Source of the DNA: Bacteroidales bacterium
GTDB taxonomy: Bacteria; Bacteroidota; Bacteroidia; Bacteroidales; ML635J-15
Length of the DNA: 6,016 bases
Assembly: GCA_028697515.1 (NCBI GenBank)
Contig: JAQVEY010000162.1
Coordinates: forward strand, 1 to 6,016
Reading direction: 5' to 3'
Of the stretch, positions 1 through 5,925 are shown piece by piece (positions within the stretch are counted from its first letter, which is position 1; each line of letters opens with the position of its first letter). The translations under genes were made by a program, and so were the position numbers. The notes beneath the pieces are model-generated. The model made no database searches. It worked only from the letters and a program-made list of their open reading frames with translations, and was not told where the DNA came from.

Positions 1-483
1 GCAGTTTTTCTTGACAGAGATGGCGTAATTAATCTTGAAAGAGGTAAATATACTTGCAATCCTGATGATTTTATTTTAAACGAAGGAATTATTGAATCAG
101 TAAAACTTCTAAATGACAGCGGTTTTTTAGTAATCGTAATTTCTAATCAGGGTGGTATAGCAAAATCTTTATACACAATTACTGATGTAATTGATATACA
201 CAAAAAGTTTTGTAGTTTACTGAAAGAGAAAGATGCAAGGATCGATGATTTCTTTTTTTGTCCACATCACGATAGTATTAGTAGGTGTATTTGTCGTAAA
301 CCAGAGTCTTTGTTGTTTGAAAAGGCCATTGCTATAAATAATATCGATTCGCGAAAATCTTTTATGATTGGAGACAGCCAAAGAGATGTGCAAGCCGCCG
401 AAAAAGCAGGAATTAAAGGAATTTTGATTCAGGCAAATGAAAATATTTTTAATATTTGCAAAGAAATATCTGAAAAAATATGA
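1..483 (+). CDS. gmhB: D-glycero-D-manno-heptose 1,7-bisphosphate phosphatase, HAD-IIIA family (5' end missing)
   Basis: The reading frame is open from base 1 to a TGA at 481-483 and gives 160 residues; probably only a few N-terminal residues are missing. HAD motif I is present as FLDRDGVIN (Asp5 nucleophile, Asp7 acid/base). Motif II is ISNQGG (Ser48). The zinc-binding loop typical of GmhB and the HisB phosphatase domain is CPHH...CICRKP (Cys87, His89, Cys96, Cys98), which also supplies motif III Lys100. Motif IV is GDSQRDVQAAEKAG (Asp125, Asp129). In the known family the enzyme removes the 7-phosphate of heptose bisphosphate in the cytoplasm, on the way to ADP- or GDP-heptose for LPS or surface glycans. 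Histidinol phosphatase is the main alternative, but no histidine genes are visible here. The stop codon overlaps the next start codon (ATGA), so the two genes are probably co-transcribed and translationally coupled. The family call is firm; the exact substrate is inferred. Confidence 0.85.
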   Translation, partial: AVFLDRDGVINLERGKYTCNPDDFILNEGIIESVKLLNDSGFLVIVISNQGGIAKSLYTITDVIDIHKKFCSLLKEKDARIDDFFFCPHHDSISRCICRKPESLLFEKAIAINNIDSRKSFMIGDSQRDVQAAEKAGIKGILIQANENIFNICKEISEKI

Positions 484-1322
484 CAGCAAAATACCTGATG
501 CTTAATGGAGAAATTTTGCCTGCTGCAAAACCTTGTCTTTCGCACTTGAATAGAGGCTTTTTATATGCCGATGTTTTTAGTTTTGAATTAAGGGGTAATT
601 CTTCTAAAGCTTTTTTTGCAGATAGATATTTTGATTATTTGATTGCCACAATGAGTCGTTTAAAAATGGAAAGACCACTATTGCTAAAAAAGTCCATTTT
701 TGAAACCGATTTAGAATTACTTTTACAAAAAAACAGAATTTATAAAGGTTTTACTGCTAGAGTCTCTGTTTTCCGTGATGACTCTCCATCCTTGCTTCCC
801 GAAAAGAATTCTGTATCAATTTTAATAACGGTAAATGAATTCCCTCAGGAGGAATATAAAGTTCTTAACAATGGTTTGAAATTGAACATATTGCGAAATT
901 ACACAATACCTGATTTCGTATTTAAATCTGATATTACTCCATATTTTAATGAAGAAATGCTTTTATCTTCATATCTTGAAGAATTTGATATTGATGATGT
1001 TTTTATAACCGACAGCAAATCTAATGTTGTCAAAACAATCTTTTCAAGTGTATTTATAATTAAGGACAACAAACTCTTTGTGCCTGAAAGAATACCAAAC
1101 GATTCTAAAAAAGTATTTACTGAGTTAGTTATAGATGCTGCTCGGTCTTTGAAAATTTTGGTTTTACCTAAATCAATAAAAAAAGAAGATCTATCATCTG
1201 CAGACGAAATATTTTGTGTAGATGTGATTAATGGAATAAGATGGGTTTTAGCTTATGGTGAAAGAAGGTACTATCATAGGATTTCCACTCTATTAATCAA
1301 CAAGATAAATGAGATGATTTAA
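480..1322 (+). CDS. Diverged fold-type IV PLP enzyme (class IV aminotransferase / aminodeoxychorismate lyase family)
   Basis: This 280-residue protein has the normal length and layout of class IV aminotransferases. It has an N-terminal strand with LNGEI (8-12), an NRGFLYADVFSFELR segment (24-38) in place of the usual RG..YGDG.FET.R, a following RYFDYLIATMSRL helix (49-61), ARVSVFRD (93-100), and a C-terminal ADEIFCVDVINGIRWV segment (241-256) that resembles PabC (ADE.F.....GI.PV). Canonical members bind PLP through a Lys and hold the pyridine nitrogen with a Glu in a G.V.E.T.SN.F motif. Here that motif reads SNVVKTIFSSVF (181-192), with Lys185 where Glu is expected. The only plausible Schiff-base Lys is Lys149 (VFKSDITPYF), and it lies three to four residues out of register. 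Activity is therefore uncertain: it may be a branched-chain or D-amino acid transaminase, a 4-amino-4-deoxychorismate lyase, or a catalytically altered paralogue. The start is fixed by the ATGA overlap with the phosphatase gene upstream. Confidence 0.8.
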   Translation: MTAKYLMLNGEILPAAKPCLSHLNRGFLYADVFSFELRGNSSKAFFADRYFDYLIATMSRLKMERPLLLKKSIFETDLELLLQKNRIYKGFTARVSVFRDDSPSLLPEKNSVSILITVNEFPQEEYKVLNNGLKLNILRNYTIPDFVFKSDITPYFNEEMLLSSYLEEFDIDDVFITDSKSNVVKTIFSSVFIIKDNKLFVPERIPNDSKKVFTELVIDAARSLKILVLPKSIKKEDLSSADEIFCVDVINGIRWVLAYGERRYYHRISTLLINKINEMI

Positions 1323-1326
1323 GAAT

Positions 1327-2181
1327 TTATTCGAACTTATTAAGTTTGTGATATTCAATTAAGCCTTCTAATGGTTTGTTAATGAAAATCAAATCTTTCA
1401 TTTCATATTTTTCTGCGATTTCGTTGATGAAATCTTTGTAATTTATAGCAACACTGCCGCAGAAACCAAGGGGATAACTATTAAAATCTTTATATATTTT
1501 AATATATTTTTCGAAGAATCTGTCAAAAGATACTCTTACAATTTCTTGCAGTTGAGGATGGTCAATATGGTTTTTTATGAAAATACAAAATTCTGCCAAA
1601 TATCTGTTGGGGTGAGGATTTTGATAAATAGCCGACAAAATTGATGAGTGAGTAGCTCCGGTTTCTTCCAATATTTTTCTGCTTAATTCAATATCAAATC
1701 TTTTTTCAAGGTACATTTTCGCAAATATTTTACCTATATACGCCCCACTGCCTTCATCACCTAAAATATATCCGAGTGAAATTGCATTTTGGCTTATAGA
1801 GGTTCCATTATATAAACATGAATTGGTTCCTGTACCAATAATAGCGGCTATTCCTCCTGAATTTTTAAATATCGCACGTGCTGTTCCCAGCATATCGGAA
1901 AAAATCTGAATCTTTGCATTAAAAAAGTAGTCTTCAAGTGCAAATCTTAAATGCTCATGATTGTCCAGCGAGCTGCATCCGGAGCCATAAAAAAATACTT
2001 TTTTAATTGACAAGGAATCTACACCTGATGGAAATTGCTCACCAATTGCTTGTAATATCCTTTCTTTTGAAACAAAATAAGGGTTCAATCCAATAGTTTG
2101 AAAACCATTTATTATTTCACCCTCAGAATCGGTTATTAGCCAATTTGTTTTGGTTGAACCACTGTCGGCAAAAATGTACAT
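1327..2181 (-). CDS. BadF/BadG/BcrA/BcrD-family ATPase, probable N-acetylglucosamine (amino sugar) kinase
   Basis: The 284-residue product has the ASKHA (actin/hexokinase) fold signatures in order. The phosphate-1 loop is DSGSTKTNW (6-14), YGSGCSS lies at 65-71, and Asp96 in FSDMLGTARAIF is the probable catalytic base. The phosphate-2 loop is IIGTGTNS (114-121), LGDEGSGAYIGK lies at 140-151, and the adenosine-motif segment is LGFCGSVA (238-245). There is no signal peptide or membrane segment, so it is cytoplasmic. Short single-domain BadF-family proteins of this size include N-acetylglucosamine, glucosamine and N-acetylmuramate kinases. A role in feeding salvaged amino sugars into GlcNAc-6-phosphate is therefore likely, but the substrate cannot be read from the sequence. 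The benzoyl-CoA or 2-hydroxyglutaryl-CoA dehydratase activator role of larger family members is unlikely, because the CxxC cluster-binding features and partner subunits are absent. The gene lies downstream of the aldolase gene but behind its terminator, and it has its own -7-like element. Its stop is 4 bases from that of the convergent gene. Confidence 0.82.
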   Translation of the reverse strand: MYIFADSGSTKTNWLITDSEGEIINGFQTIGLNPYFVSKERILQAIGEQFPSGVDSLSIKKVFFYGSGCSSLDNHEHLRFALEDYFFNAKIQIFSDMLGTARAIFKNSGGIAAIIGTGTNSCLYNGTSISQNAISLGYILGDEGSGAYIGKIFAKMYLEKRFDIELSRKILEETGATHSSILSAIYQNPHPNRYLAEFCIFIKNHIDHPQLQEIVRVSFDRFFEKYIKIYKDFNSYPLGFCGSVAINYKDFINEIAEKYEMKDLIFINKPLEGLIEYHKLNKFE

Positions 2182-2196
2182 ATCTTATGTTTTTTA

Positions 2197-2204
2197 CAAA
2201 AGTA
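2197..2204 (-). promoter_or_regulatory. Possible -7 promoter element of the sugar kinase gene
   Basis: On the minus strand this reads TACTTTTG, a full match to the Bacteroidota -7 consensus TAnnTTTG, ending 16 bases before the kinase start codon. No clear TTG is seen at the -33 distance (around 2224-2228 the minus strand has ATG). The call rests on one box only. The implied leader would be very short. Confidence 0.35.
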
Positions 2205-2230
2205 AGAAAAATTTATTGAAAAAGACATGG

Positions 2231-2244
2231 TTTGTTTAAACAAA
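2231..2244. repeat. Perfect 14-bp palindrome between kinase and aldolase genes
   Basis: TTTGTTTAAACAAA is its own reverse complement. It sits between the probable kinase promoter and the aldolase terminator, and its right four bases (2241-2244) overlap the terminator's T-tract side. It could be an operator for the kinase gene or part of the termination region. It is AT-rich, so chance is possible. Confidence 0.45.
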
Positions 2245-2270
2245 AAAGCTGTCGAGTTATAGACAGCTTT
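2241..2270 (-). terminator. Rho-independent terminator of the aldolase gene
   Basis: A perfect 9-bp stem (2245-2253 with 2262-2270; AAAGCTGTC / GACAGCTTT) encloses an 8-base loop. On the minus strand the last stem bases run into TTTTTTG. It lies about 20 bases after the aldolase stop codon and before the kinase gene, so the two genes probably form separate transcription units, with read-through possible. Confidence 0.85.
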
Positions 2271-2291
2271 ATGATAGAAAAATATTTTTAA

Positions 2292-3290
2292 TTAAGCTTT
2301 TTCAAAGCTCCCTAATACATTTTTTATTTTATGTATGTAGAGTTTTTTTAGTTCTTCGCGAGCAGGTCCTAAATATTGGCGTGGGTCAAATTTTTCGGGA
2401 CTTTCTTTAAAGAACTTTCTTATAGTAGCTGTCATAGCAAGACGTCCGTCAGAGTCAATATTGATTTTGCAGACTGCAGATTTTGTGGCTTCACGCAATT
2501 GTTCTTCAGGAATTCCAATAGCATCTTTCAGATTTCCGCCATTTTCGTTTATTGTTTTTATATATTCTTCAGGGACAGAAGATGAGCCATGAAGTACAAT
2601 TGGGAATCCGGGTATTTGTTTTTCTATTTCAGCTAGAATGTCAAATCTTAATGGAGGAGGAACAAGTTTTCCATTATTATCTCTGGTACATTGTGCCGGG
2701 GTAAACTTATTAGCCCCATGAGAAGTTCCAATTGAAATTGCCAAAGAGTCAACTCCTGTTCGCTTCACAAAGTCGATAACCTCTTCGGGTTGGGTGTAAG
2801 TACTGTGTGCGGCAGAAACTTCATCCTCAATACCTGCTAAAACTCCAAGTTCACCTTCAACGCTTACATCGAATTTATGAGCATATTCAACTACTTTTCG
2901 GGTTAAGGCAATATTTTCTTCATATGGCAGATGTGAACCGTCAATCATAACAGATGAAAAGCCCGTTTCTATACAGCTTTTGCATAGTTCAAAACTATCT
3001 CCGTGATCTAAGTGAAGGCATATTTTAGGATTTGTCCAACCTAGTTCTTTTGCATACTCAACTGCACCCTGGGCCATGTATCTTAACAAGGTTTGATTTG
3101 CATATTTGCGTGCACCACTCGACACCTGTAAAATAACTGGAGACTTTGTCTCTGCACAAGCAGACACTATGGCTTGCATTTGCTCCATATTGTTGAAATT
3201 AAAAGCAGGAATTGCATATCCTCCTTGTGTGGCCTTTTTGAACATTTCTCCGGTGTTCACTAATCCAATTTCTTTGTAACTTACTGACAT
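2292..3290 (-). CDS. fbaA: Class II fructose-bisphosphate aldolase
   Basis: The 332-residue enzyme cleaves fructose 1,6-bisphosphate to glyceraldehyde 3-phosphate and dihydroxyacetone phosphate, and runs the reverse reaction in gluconeogenesis, in the cytoplasm. It needs a divalent metal, usually zinc. Diagnostic segments are all present: YAIPAFNFNN near the N-terminus (25-34), LHLDHGDS (92-99) with catalytic Asp95 and metal ligand His96, VEGELG (144-149) with the conserved Glu pair, GTSHG (188-192) with His191, VLHGSSSVP (232-240) with His234, and KINIDSDGRLAMTA (275-288), which binds the substrate phosphate. The overall pattern, including the C-terminal FDPRQYLGPA and HKIKNVLGS segments, resembles the long class II aldolases of Bacteroidota. 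The start with SYKEIGLVNTGEMF matches the family N-terminus as I recall it, so the first ATG is preferred over Met16. The leader is A-rich without a Shine-Dalgarno site. No key residue is missing. Confidence 0.97.
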   Translation of the reverse strand: MSVSYKEIGLVNTGEMFKKATQGGYAIPAFNFNNMEQMQAIVSACAETKSPVILQVSSGARKYANQTLLRYMAQGAVEYAKELGWTNPKICLHLDHGDSFELCKSCIETGFSSVMIDGSHLPYEENIALTRKVVEYAHKFDVSVEGELGVLAGIEDEVSAAHSTYTQPEEVIDFVKRTGVDSLAISIGTSHGANKFTPAQCTRDNNGKLVPPPLRFDILAEIEKQIPGFPIVLHGSSSVPEEYIKTINENGGNLKDAIGIPEEQLREATKSAVCKINIDSDGRLAMTATIRKFFKESPEKFDPRQYLGPAREELKKLYIHKIKNVLGSFEKA

Positions 3291-3363
3291 TTTATCTTAT
3301 TTTTTAATGTTATTGGTCTTTTTGATAAATTTTCGCTAAGTTAGGCTCTGTTTTCTTATCATA

Positions 3364-3371
3364 CAAATTTA
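3364..3371 (-). promoter_or_regulatory. Possible -7 promoter element of the aldolase gene
   Basis: The minus strand reads TAAATTTG, matching TAnnTTTG, with its downstream edge 73 bases before the aldolase start codon. No TTG is found about 19-20 bases upstream, so this is a single-box call. The 14-bp palindrome at 3368-3381 overlaps it. Confidence 0.3.
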
Positions 3372-3381
3372 ACATGTTAAA
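3368..3381. repeat. Perfect 14-bp palindrome overlapping the probable aldolase promoter
   Basis: TTTAACATGTTAAA is its own reverse complement. It shares four bases with the TAnnTTTG-like box of the aldolase promoter and covers the spacer upstream of it. That is where a dimeric repressor or activator could act. No regulator is identified in the window. Confidence 0.45.
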
Positions 3382-3436
3382 AATTACATATTTAAAAGCA
3401 TATATTTCTGATTTACAATGTGGTTTTTCAATAAGT

Positions 3437-3458
3437 CTAAATCTCTAAATTGATTTAG
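3437..3458. repeat. Nested repeats in the divergent intergenic region
   Basis: CTAAATC (3437-3443) is repeated inverted as GATTTAG (3452-3458). In addition, TCTAAAT occurs twice in tandem (3436-3442, 3444-3450). The second copy forms a tight inverted pair with ATTTAG (CTAAAT-TG-ATTTAG, 3445-3458). It lies between the divergent aldolase and NfeD/flotillin transcription units and could be a binding site. The sequence is AT-rich, so the weight is low. Confidence 0.3.
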
Positions 3459-3510
3459 TGATTGAAATACTAAGGGATTGAACTGTTAATAATTTGTTGA
3501 ATATAAATTC

Positions 3511-3540
3511 TTGACATTAAAAAAAAGATTTTTAACTTTA
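3511..3540 (+). promoter_or_regulatory. Promoter of the NfeD-flotillin operon
   Basis: TTGACA starts at 3511 and TAACTTTA lies at 3533-3540, seven of eight bases of the Bacteroidota -7 box TAnnTTTG. Exactly 19 bases separate TTG from the box, as expected for this phylum. Transcription would begin around 3547 and give a leader of about 20 bases before the ATG at 3567. Confidence 0.65.
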
Positions 3541-3566
3541 CAGTACTAAACCAAAATTTAAGAATC

Positions 3567-4160
3567 ATGCTATTATTAGATATTAATTCATGGTGGGCAT
3601 CAATGGAAATTCTCGAAAAGATTTTCTGGGGATTTGCCTTACCTTTTTCTGCAATTTTTCTTATACAGCTTATGATGACACTAATAGGTGCTGGTGTCGA
3701 TTCTGATGTCGATGCTTCGGGCGATGCTGACTTAGAAGTAGATTCTGACACCGGAATAGGCTTTCAATTTATCACGCTAAAAAACTTTATGGCATTTTTT
3801 ACCATTTTTGGCTGGACGGGAATAGCTTGTCTGGATGCTGGTTTAAGCGATGGTTTAAGTATTTTTCTCGCTATTATTGGCGGTATGCTTATGATGTTAA
3901 TTATGGCAACTTTGTTTTATTTAATGAGTAAGCTCACTGAAAGTGGAAATGCTAAATTAGAAAATGCTATTGGAAAAACTGCCTCGGTGTATTTAAGGAT
4001 TCCTGCAGCTAAATCAGGAGTGGGGAAAATTCAAGTTAATGTACAAGGTCTTAAAACATTAGATGCAATGACTGAAAATCCCGAAGATATTAAATCAGGT
4101 AGTCTTGTTAAAGTCGTAGCAATTGAAGCAGGTGAAATTTTAATGGTAGAATTATTATAG
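3567..4160 (+). CDS. NfeD/YuaF-like membrane protein, flotillin partner, with Asp-rich loop
   Basis: The 197-residue protein has three hydrophobic segments (about 17-40, 67-89 and 96-121) and then a soluble domain of about 65 residues (132-197). That domain reads AIGKTASVYLR...GVGKIQVNVQGL..LDAMTENPEDIKSGSLVKVVAIEAGEILMVELL when its parts are read in order, the pattern of the NfeD C-terminal OB-fold (G.G.V.....GKV.V......A......I..G..V.VV.V.G..L.V). Such proteins are encoded beside flotillins (YuaF with FloT in Bacillus) and act with them at the membrane. The loop between segments 1 and 2 carries DSDVDASGDAD (45-55) followed by further acidic residues to 61, which looks able to bind divalent cations. 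If the OB-fold is cytoplasmic, three segments would put this loop on the cytoplasmic side too; the topology is inferred. A start at Met13 (3603) is possible, but the promoter spacing suits the first ATG. The flotillin gene follows 28 bases later. Confidence 0.82.
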   Translation: MLLLDINSWWASMEILEKIFWGFALPFSAIFLIQLMMTLIGAGVDSDVDASGDADLEVDSDTGIGFQFITLKNFMAFFTIFGWTGIACLDAGLSDGLSIFLAIIGGMLMMLIMATLFYLMSKLTESGNAKLENAIGKTASVYLRIPAAKSGVGKIQVNVQGLKTLDAMTENPEDIKSGSLVKVVAIEAGEILMVELL

Positions 4161-4188
4161 AATTATTAACAAACTTAAATTATAAACT

Positions 4189-5697
4189 ATGAATGGAGAA
4201 TATTTTTTATTGATTATTGTTGCTGTTGTAATATTTGTATTTATACTGATTATTACATTTCTGCGAAGATACAAACGTTGTCCCTCAGACAGAATATTGG
4301 TAATTTATGGTAAGGTTGGGAAAAAGAACCTTGAATCACGAACAGCAAAGTGTATTCACGGTGGAGCTGCTTTTATTTGGCCTGTTATTCAGGATTATGA
4401 ATTTCTTGATCTTACACCATTTTCAATTGAAATAAATCTGAGAAGTGCTTTGTCTAAGCAAAACATTCGTGTGGATGTTCCATCTCGTTTTACTGTTGGT
4501 ATTAGCACTGAGGATAGTGTAATGACAAATGCAGCAGAACGATTGTTAGGACTTTCACAACAGGATATCAGCAAACTTGCCGAGGATATTTTATTTGGAC
4601 AATTACGTCTTGTTGTTGCAACAATGGATATTGAGGAAATTAACTCAAACCGTGACAAGTTCCTCGAAGCTGTTTCATCAAATGTTGAAGCTGAGTTGAA
4701 GAAAATAGGTCTGAAATTAATTAACGTTAACGTTACAGACTTAAATGATGAATCGGGTTATATTATTGCACTTGGAAAAGAAGCCGCTGCCAAGGCTATA
4801 AACGATGCCAAGAAATCTGTTGCTGAAAAGAATCGTGACGGGGAGATTGGTCAGGCAGAAGCAGAAAAAGAACAAAGGGTTAAAGTAGCTGGGGCTTTAG
4901 CTTATGCCAAGATTGGTGAGGCTGATGCAATGCGCCAGGAACGTGTAAAAACTTCAGAGGCAGACGCATTGGCTGTTGAAGGAGAAAACCTTGCAAAAAT
5001 TACTATAGCAAATTCTGATGCTAAACGCCGTGAACAACAGGCAGAGGCTGAACGTATAGCCATTTCGGCTGAAAAAGTAAAACGCGCTAAAGCTCTTGAA
5101 GATGCTTATGCTGCAGAAAAAATTGCTGAGGAGATTAGAGCTTTGAGAGATAAAGCAACTCAATATGCCAATGTGGTTGTTCCGACAGAAATTGATAAAC
5201 AAAAAATTGAAATCGCTGCAGATGCAATAGCAGAGCAAACCCGAAGACTGGCAAAAGGTGAAGCAGATGCTATACTCCTCAAAATGCAGGCAGAAGGTAA
5301 AGGTATTTATGAAATTCTTAGCAAACAAGCAGAAGGTTTCGATAAGATTGTTAAGGCTGCCGGAGATAATTCCCGCGATGCAGTTATGCTGATGATTGCC
5401 GACAAACTTCCCGAAATTGTTAAATCTCAGGTTGAAGCAATCAAAAATCTTAAAATTGATAAAATTACTGTTTGGGATAATATGGGAGGTGGAGCTAATG
5501 GTGGTAAACCCACTACAGCAAATTTCCTCTCGGGAATGTTAGGTGCTGTTCCTCCATTTGACGAATTATTCAAAATGGCTGGGATGGAATTGCCTGATTA
5601 TCTGAAAGGTAAAAAACCTGTAATTGATGAAGGCAAAATTGAACCACCTGTGATTGAAGCTGAAGAAGTAAAACCGAAACCTAAAAGCGAAAAATAG
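4189..5697 (+). CDS. floT: Flotillin, SPFH-domain membrane scaffold protein
   Basis: The 502-residue protein has a single N-terminal hydrophobic anchor (about 5-25) followed by RRYKR. Next comes an SPFH/Band 7 domain (about 30-190) that includes CPSDRILVIYG, the IHGGAAFIWPVIQ segment and the FGQLRLVVATMDIEEINSNR region. A long Glu/Ala/Lys-rich coiled coil with repeated AEA/EAD units, typical of flotillins, covers about 195-375. The C-terminal part contains LKIDKITVWDNMGGG (421-435), closely resembling the IDKITV.D.GG segment that I recall from Bacillus FloT (YuaG), which has nearly the same length. It ends in a Pro/Glu/Lys-rich tail (475-502). Flotillins oligomerise on the cytoplasmic face and organise membrane microdomains, affecting fluidity, secretion and signalling complexes. 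The gene is second in an operon with the NfeD-like protein, the conserved partner arrangement, and is followed at once by a strong terminator. No Shine-Dalgarno site is seen; the leader is AT-rich. Confidence 0.92.
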   Translation: MNGEYFLLIIVAVVIFVFILIITFLRRYKRCPSDRILVIYGKVGKKNLESRTAKCIHGGAAFIWPVIQDYEFLDLTPFSIEINLRSALSKQNIRVDVPSRFTVGISTEDSVMTNAAERLLGLSQQDISKLAEDILFGQLRLVVATMDIEEINSNRDKFLEAVSSNVEAELKKIGLKLINVNVTDLNDESGYIIALGKEAAAKAINDAKKSVAEKNRDGEIGQAEAEKEQRVKVAGALAYAKIGEADAMRQERVKTSEADALAVEGENLAKITIANSDAKRREQQAEAERIAISAEKVKRAKALEDAYAAEKIAEEIRALRDKATQYANVVVPTEIDKQKIEIAADAIAEQTRRLAKGEADAILLKMQAEGKGIYEILSKQAEGFDKIVKAAGDNSRDAVMLMIADKLPEIVKSQVEAIKNLKIDKITVWDNMGGGANGGKPTTANFLSGMLGAVPPFDELFKMAGMELPDYLKGKKPVIDEGKIEPPVIEAEEVKPKPKSEK

Positions 5698-5702
5698 ATG
5701 TT

Positions 5703-5733
5703 AAACTGCCTGCCAAAACAGGCAGTTTTTTTT
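5703..5733 (+). terminator. Rho-independent terminator of the NfeD-flotillin operon
   Basis: A perfect 10-bp stem (5703-5712 with 5719-5728; AAACTGCCTG / CAGGCAGTTT) with loop CCAAAA is followed by T residues through 5733. It begins 5 bases after the flotillin stop codon. The left-arm A residues also give a shorter A-tract on the other strand, so weak bidirectional action is possible. Confidence 0.92.
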
Positions 5734-5916
5734 ATTAATTTTGTTCTGAATATAAAAGAGGCGTGAGGGATTTAAGCAAAATTTTAACCCACTAATTTGT
5801 GGAAGAACCTAAAATTCTAACGATATGCTCAAAACCTAATGTATAATTTATTATACACTTAGTATAATTTCTCAATTTACGACAATTAGTTTAACATGCT
5901 GATATTCAACGTATTA

Positions 5917-5925
5917 CCCCCCCCC
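5917..5925. repeat. Homopolymer run of nine C
   Basis: Nine consecutive C residues stand in an otherwise AT-rich non-coding region, about 90 bases before the right edge. No other C or G run of similar length is present in the window. Such tracts slip easily and can alter promoter spacing, but they are also a common site of sequencing length error. Confidence 0.9.

Noticed and set aside
217..489. 90-residue open frame on the minus strand
   Set aside because: It lies almost wholly antisense to the HAD phosphatase gene, whose motifs are intact. Its composition is Phe/Asn-rich as expected of a shadow frame.
1327..2181. Reading the BadF-family protein as a dehydratase or reductase activator
   Set aside because: It lacks the cysteine motif that binds the iron-sulfur cluster in activators and has no dehydratase subunits nearby; a sugar kinase fits better.
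2376..2585. 69-residue open frame on the plus strand
   Set aside because: It is antisense within the well-conserved aldolase gene, has no recognisable domain, and has low-complexity Phe/Ser composition.
3470..3751. 93-residue open frame on the minus strand starting inside the NfeD-like gene
   Set aside because: Its Ser/Glu-rich start is just the antisense of the Asp-rich loop codons, and it runs through the NfeD operon promoter. It is a shadow frame.
4395..4658. 87-residue open frame on the minus strand
   Set aside because: It is antisense to the SPFH domain of the flotillin gene, with no independent support.
4954..5328. 124-residue Cys/Phe-rich open frame on the minus strand
   Set aside because: It is antisense to the repetitive Glu/Ala/Lys coiled coil of flotillin, where GCA/GAA-rich codons leave the opposite strand free of stops.
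5757..5835. Possible remnant of an insertion sequence or structured RNA in the mixed-composition stretch after the flotillin terminator
   Set aside because: I saw no terminal inverted repeats, target duplication, transposase fragment or recognisable RNA fold, so I do not call it.
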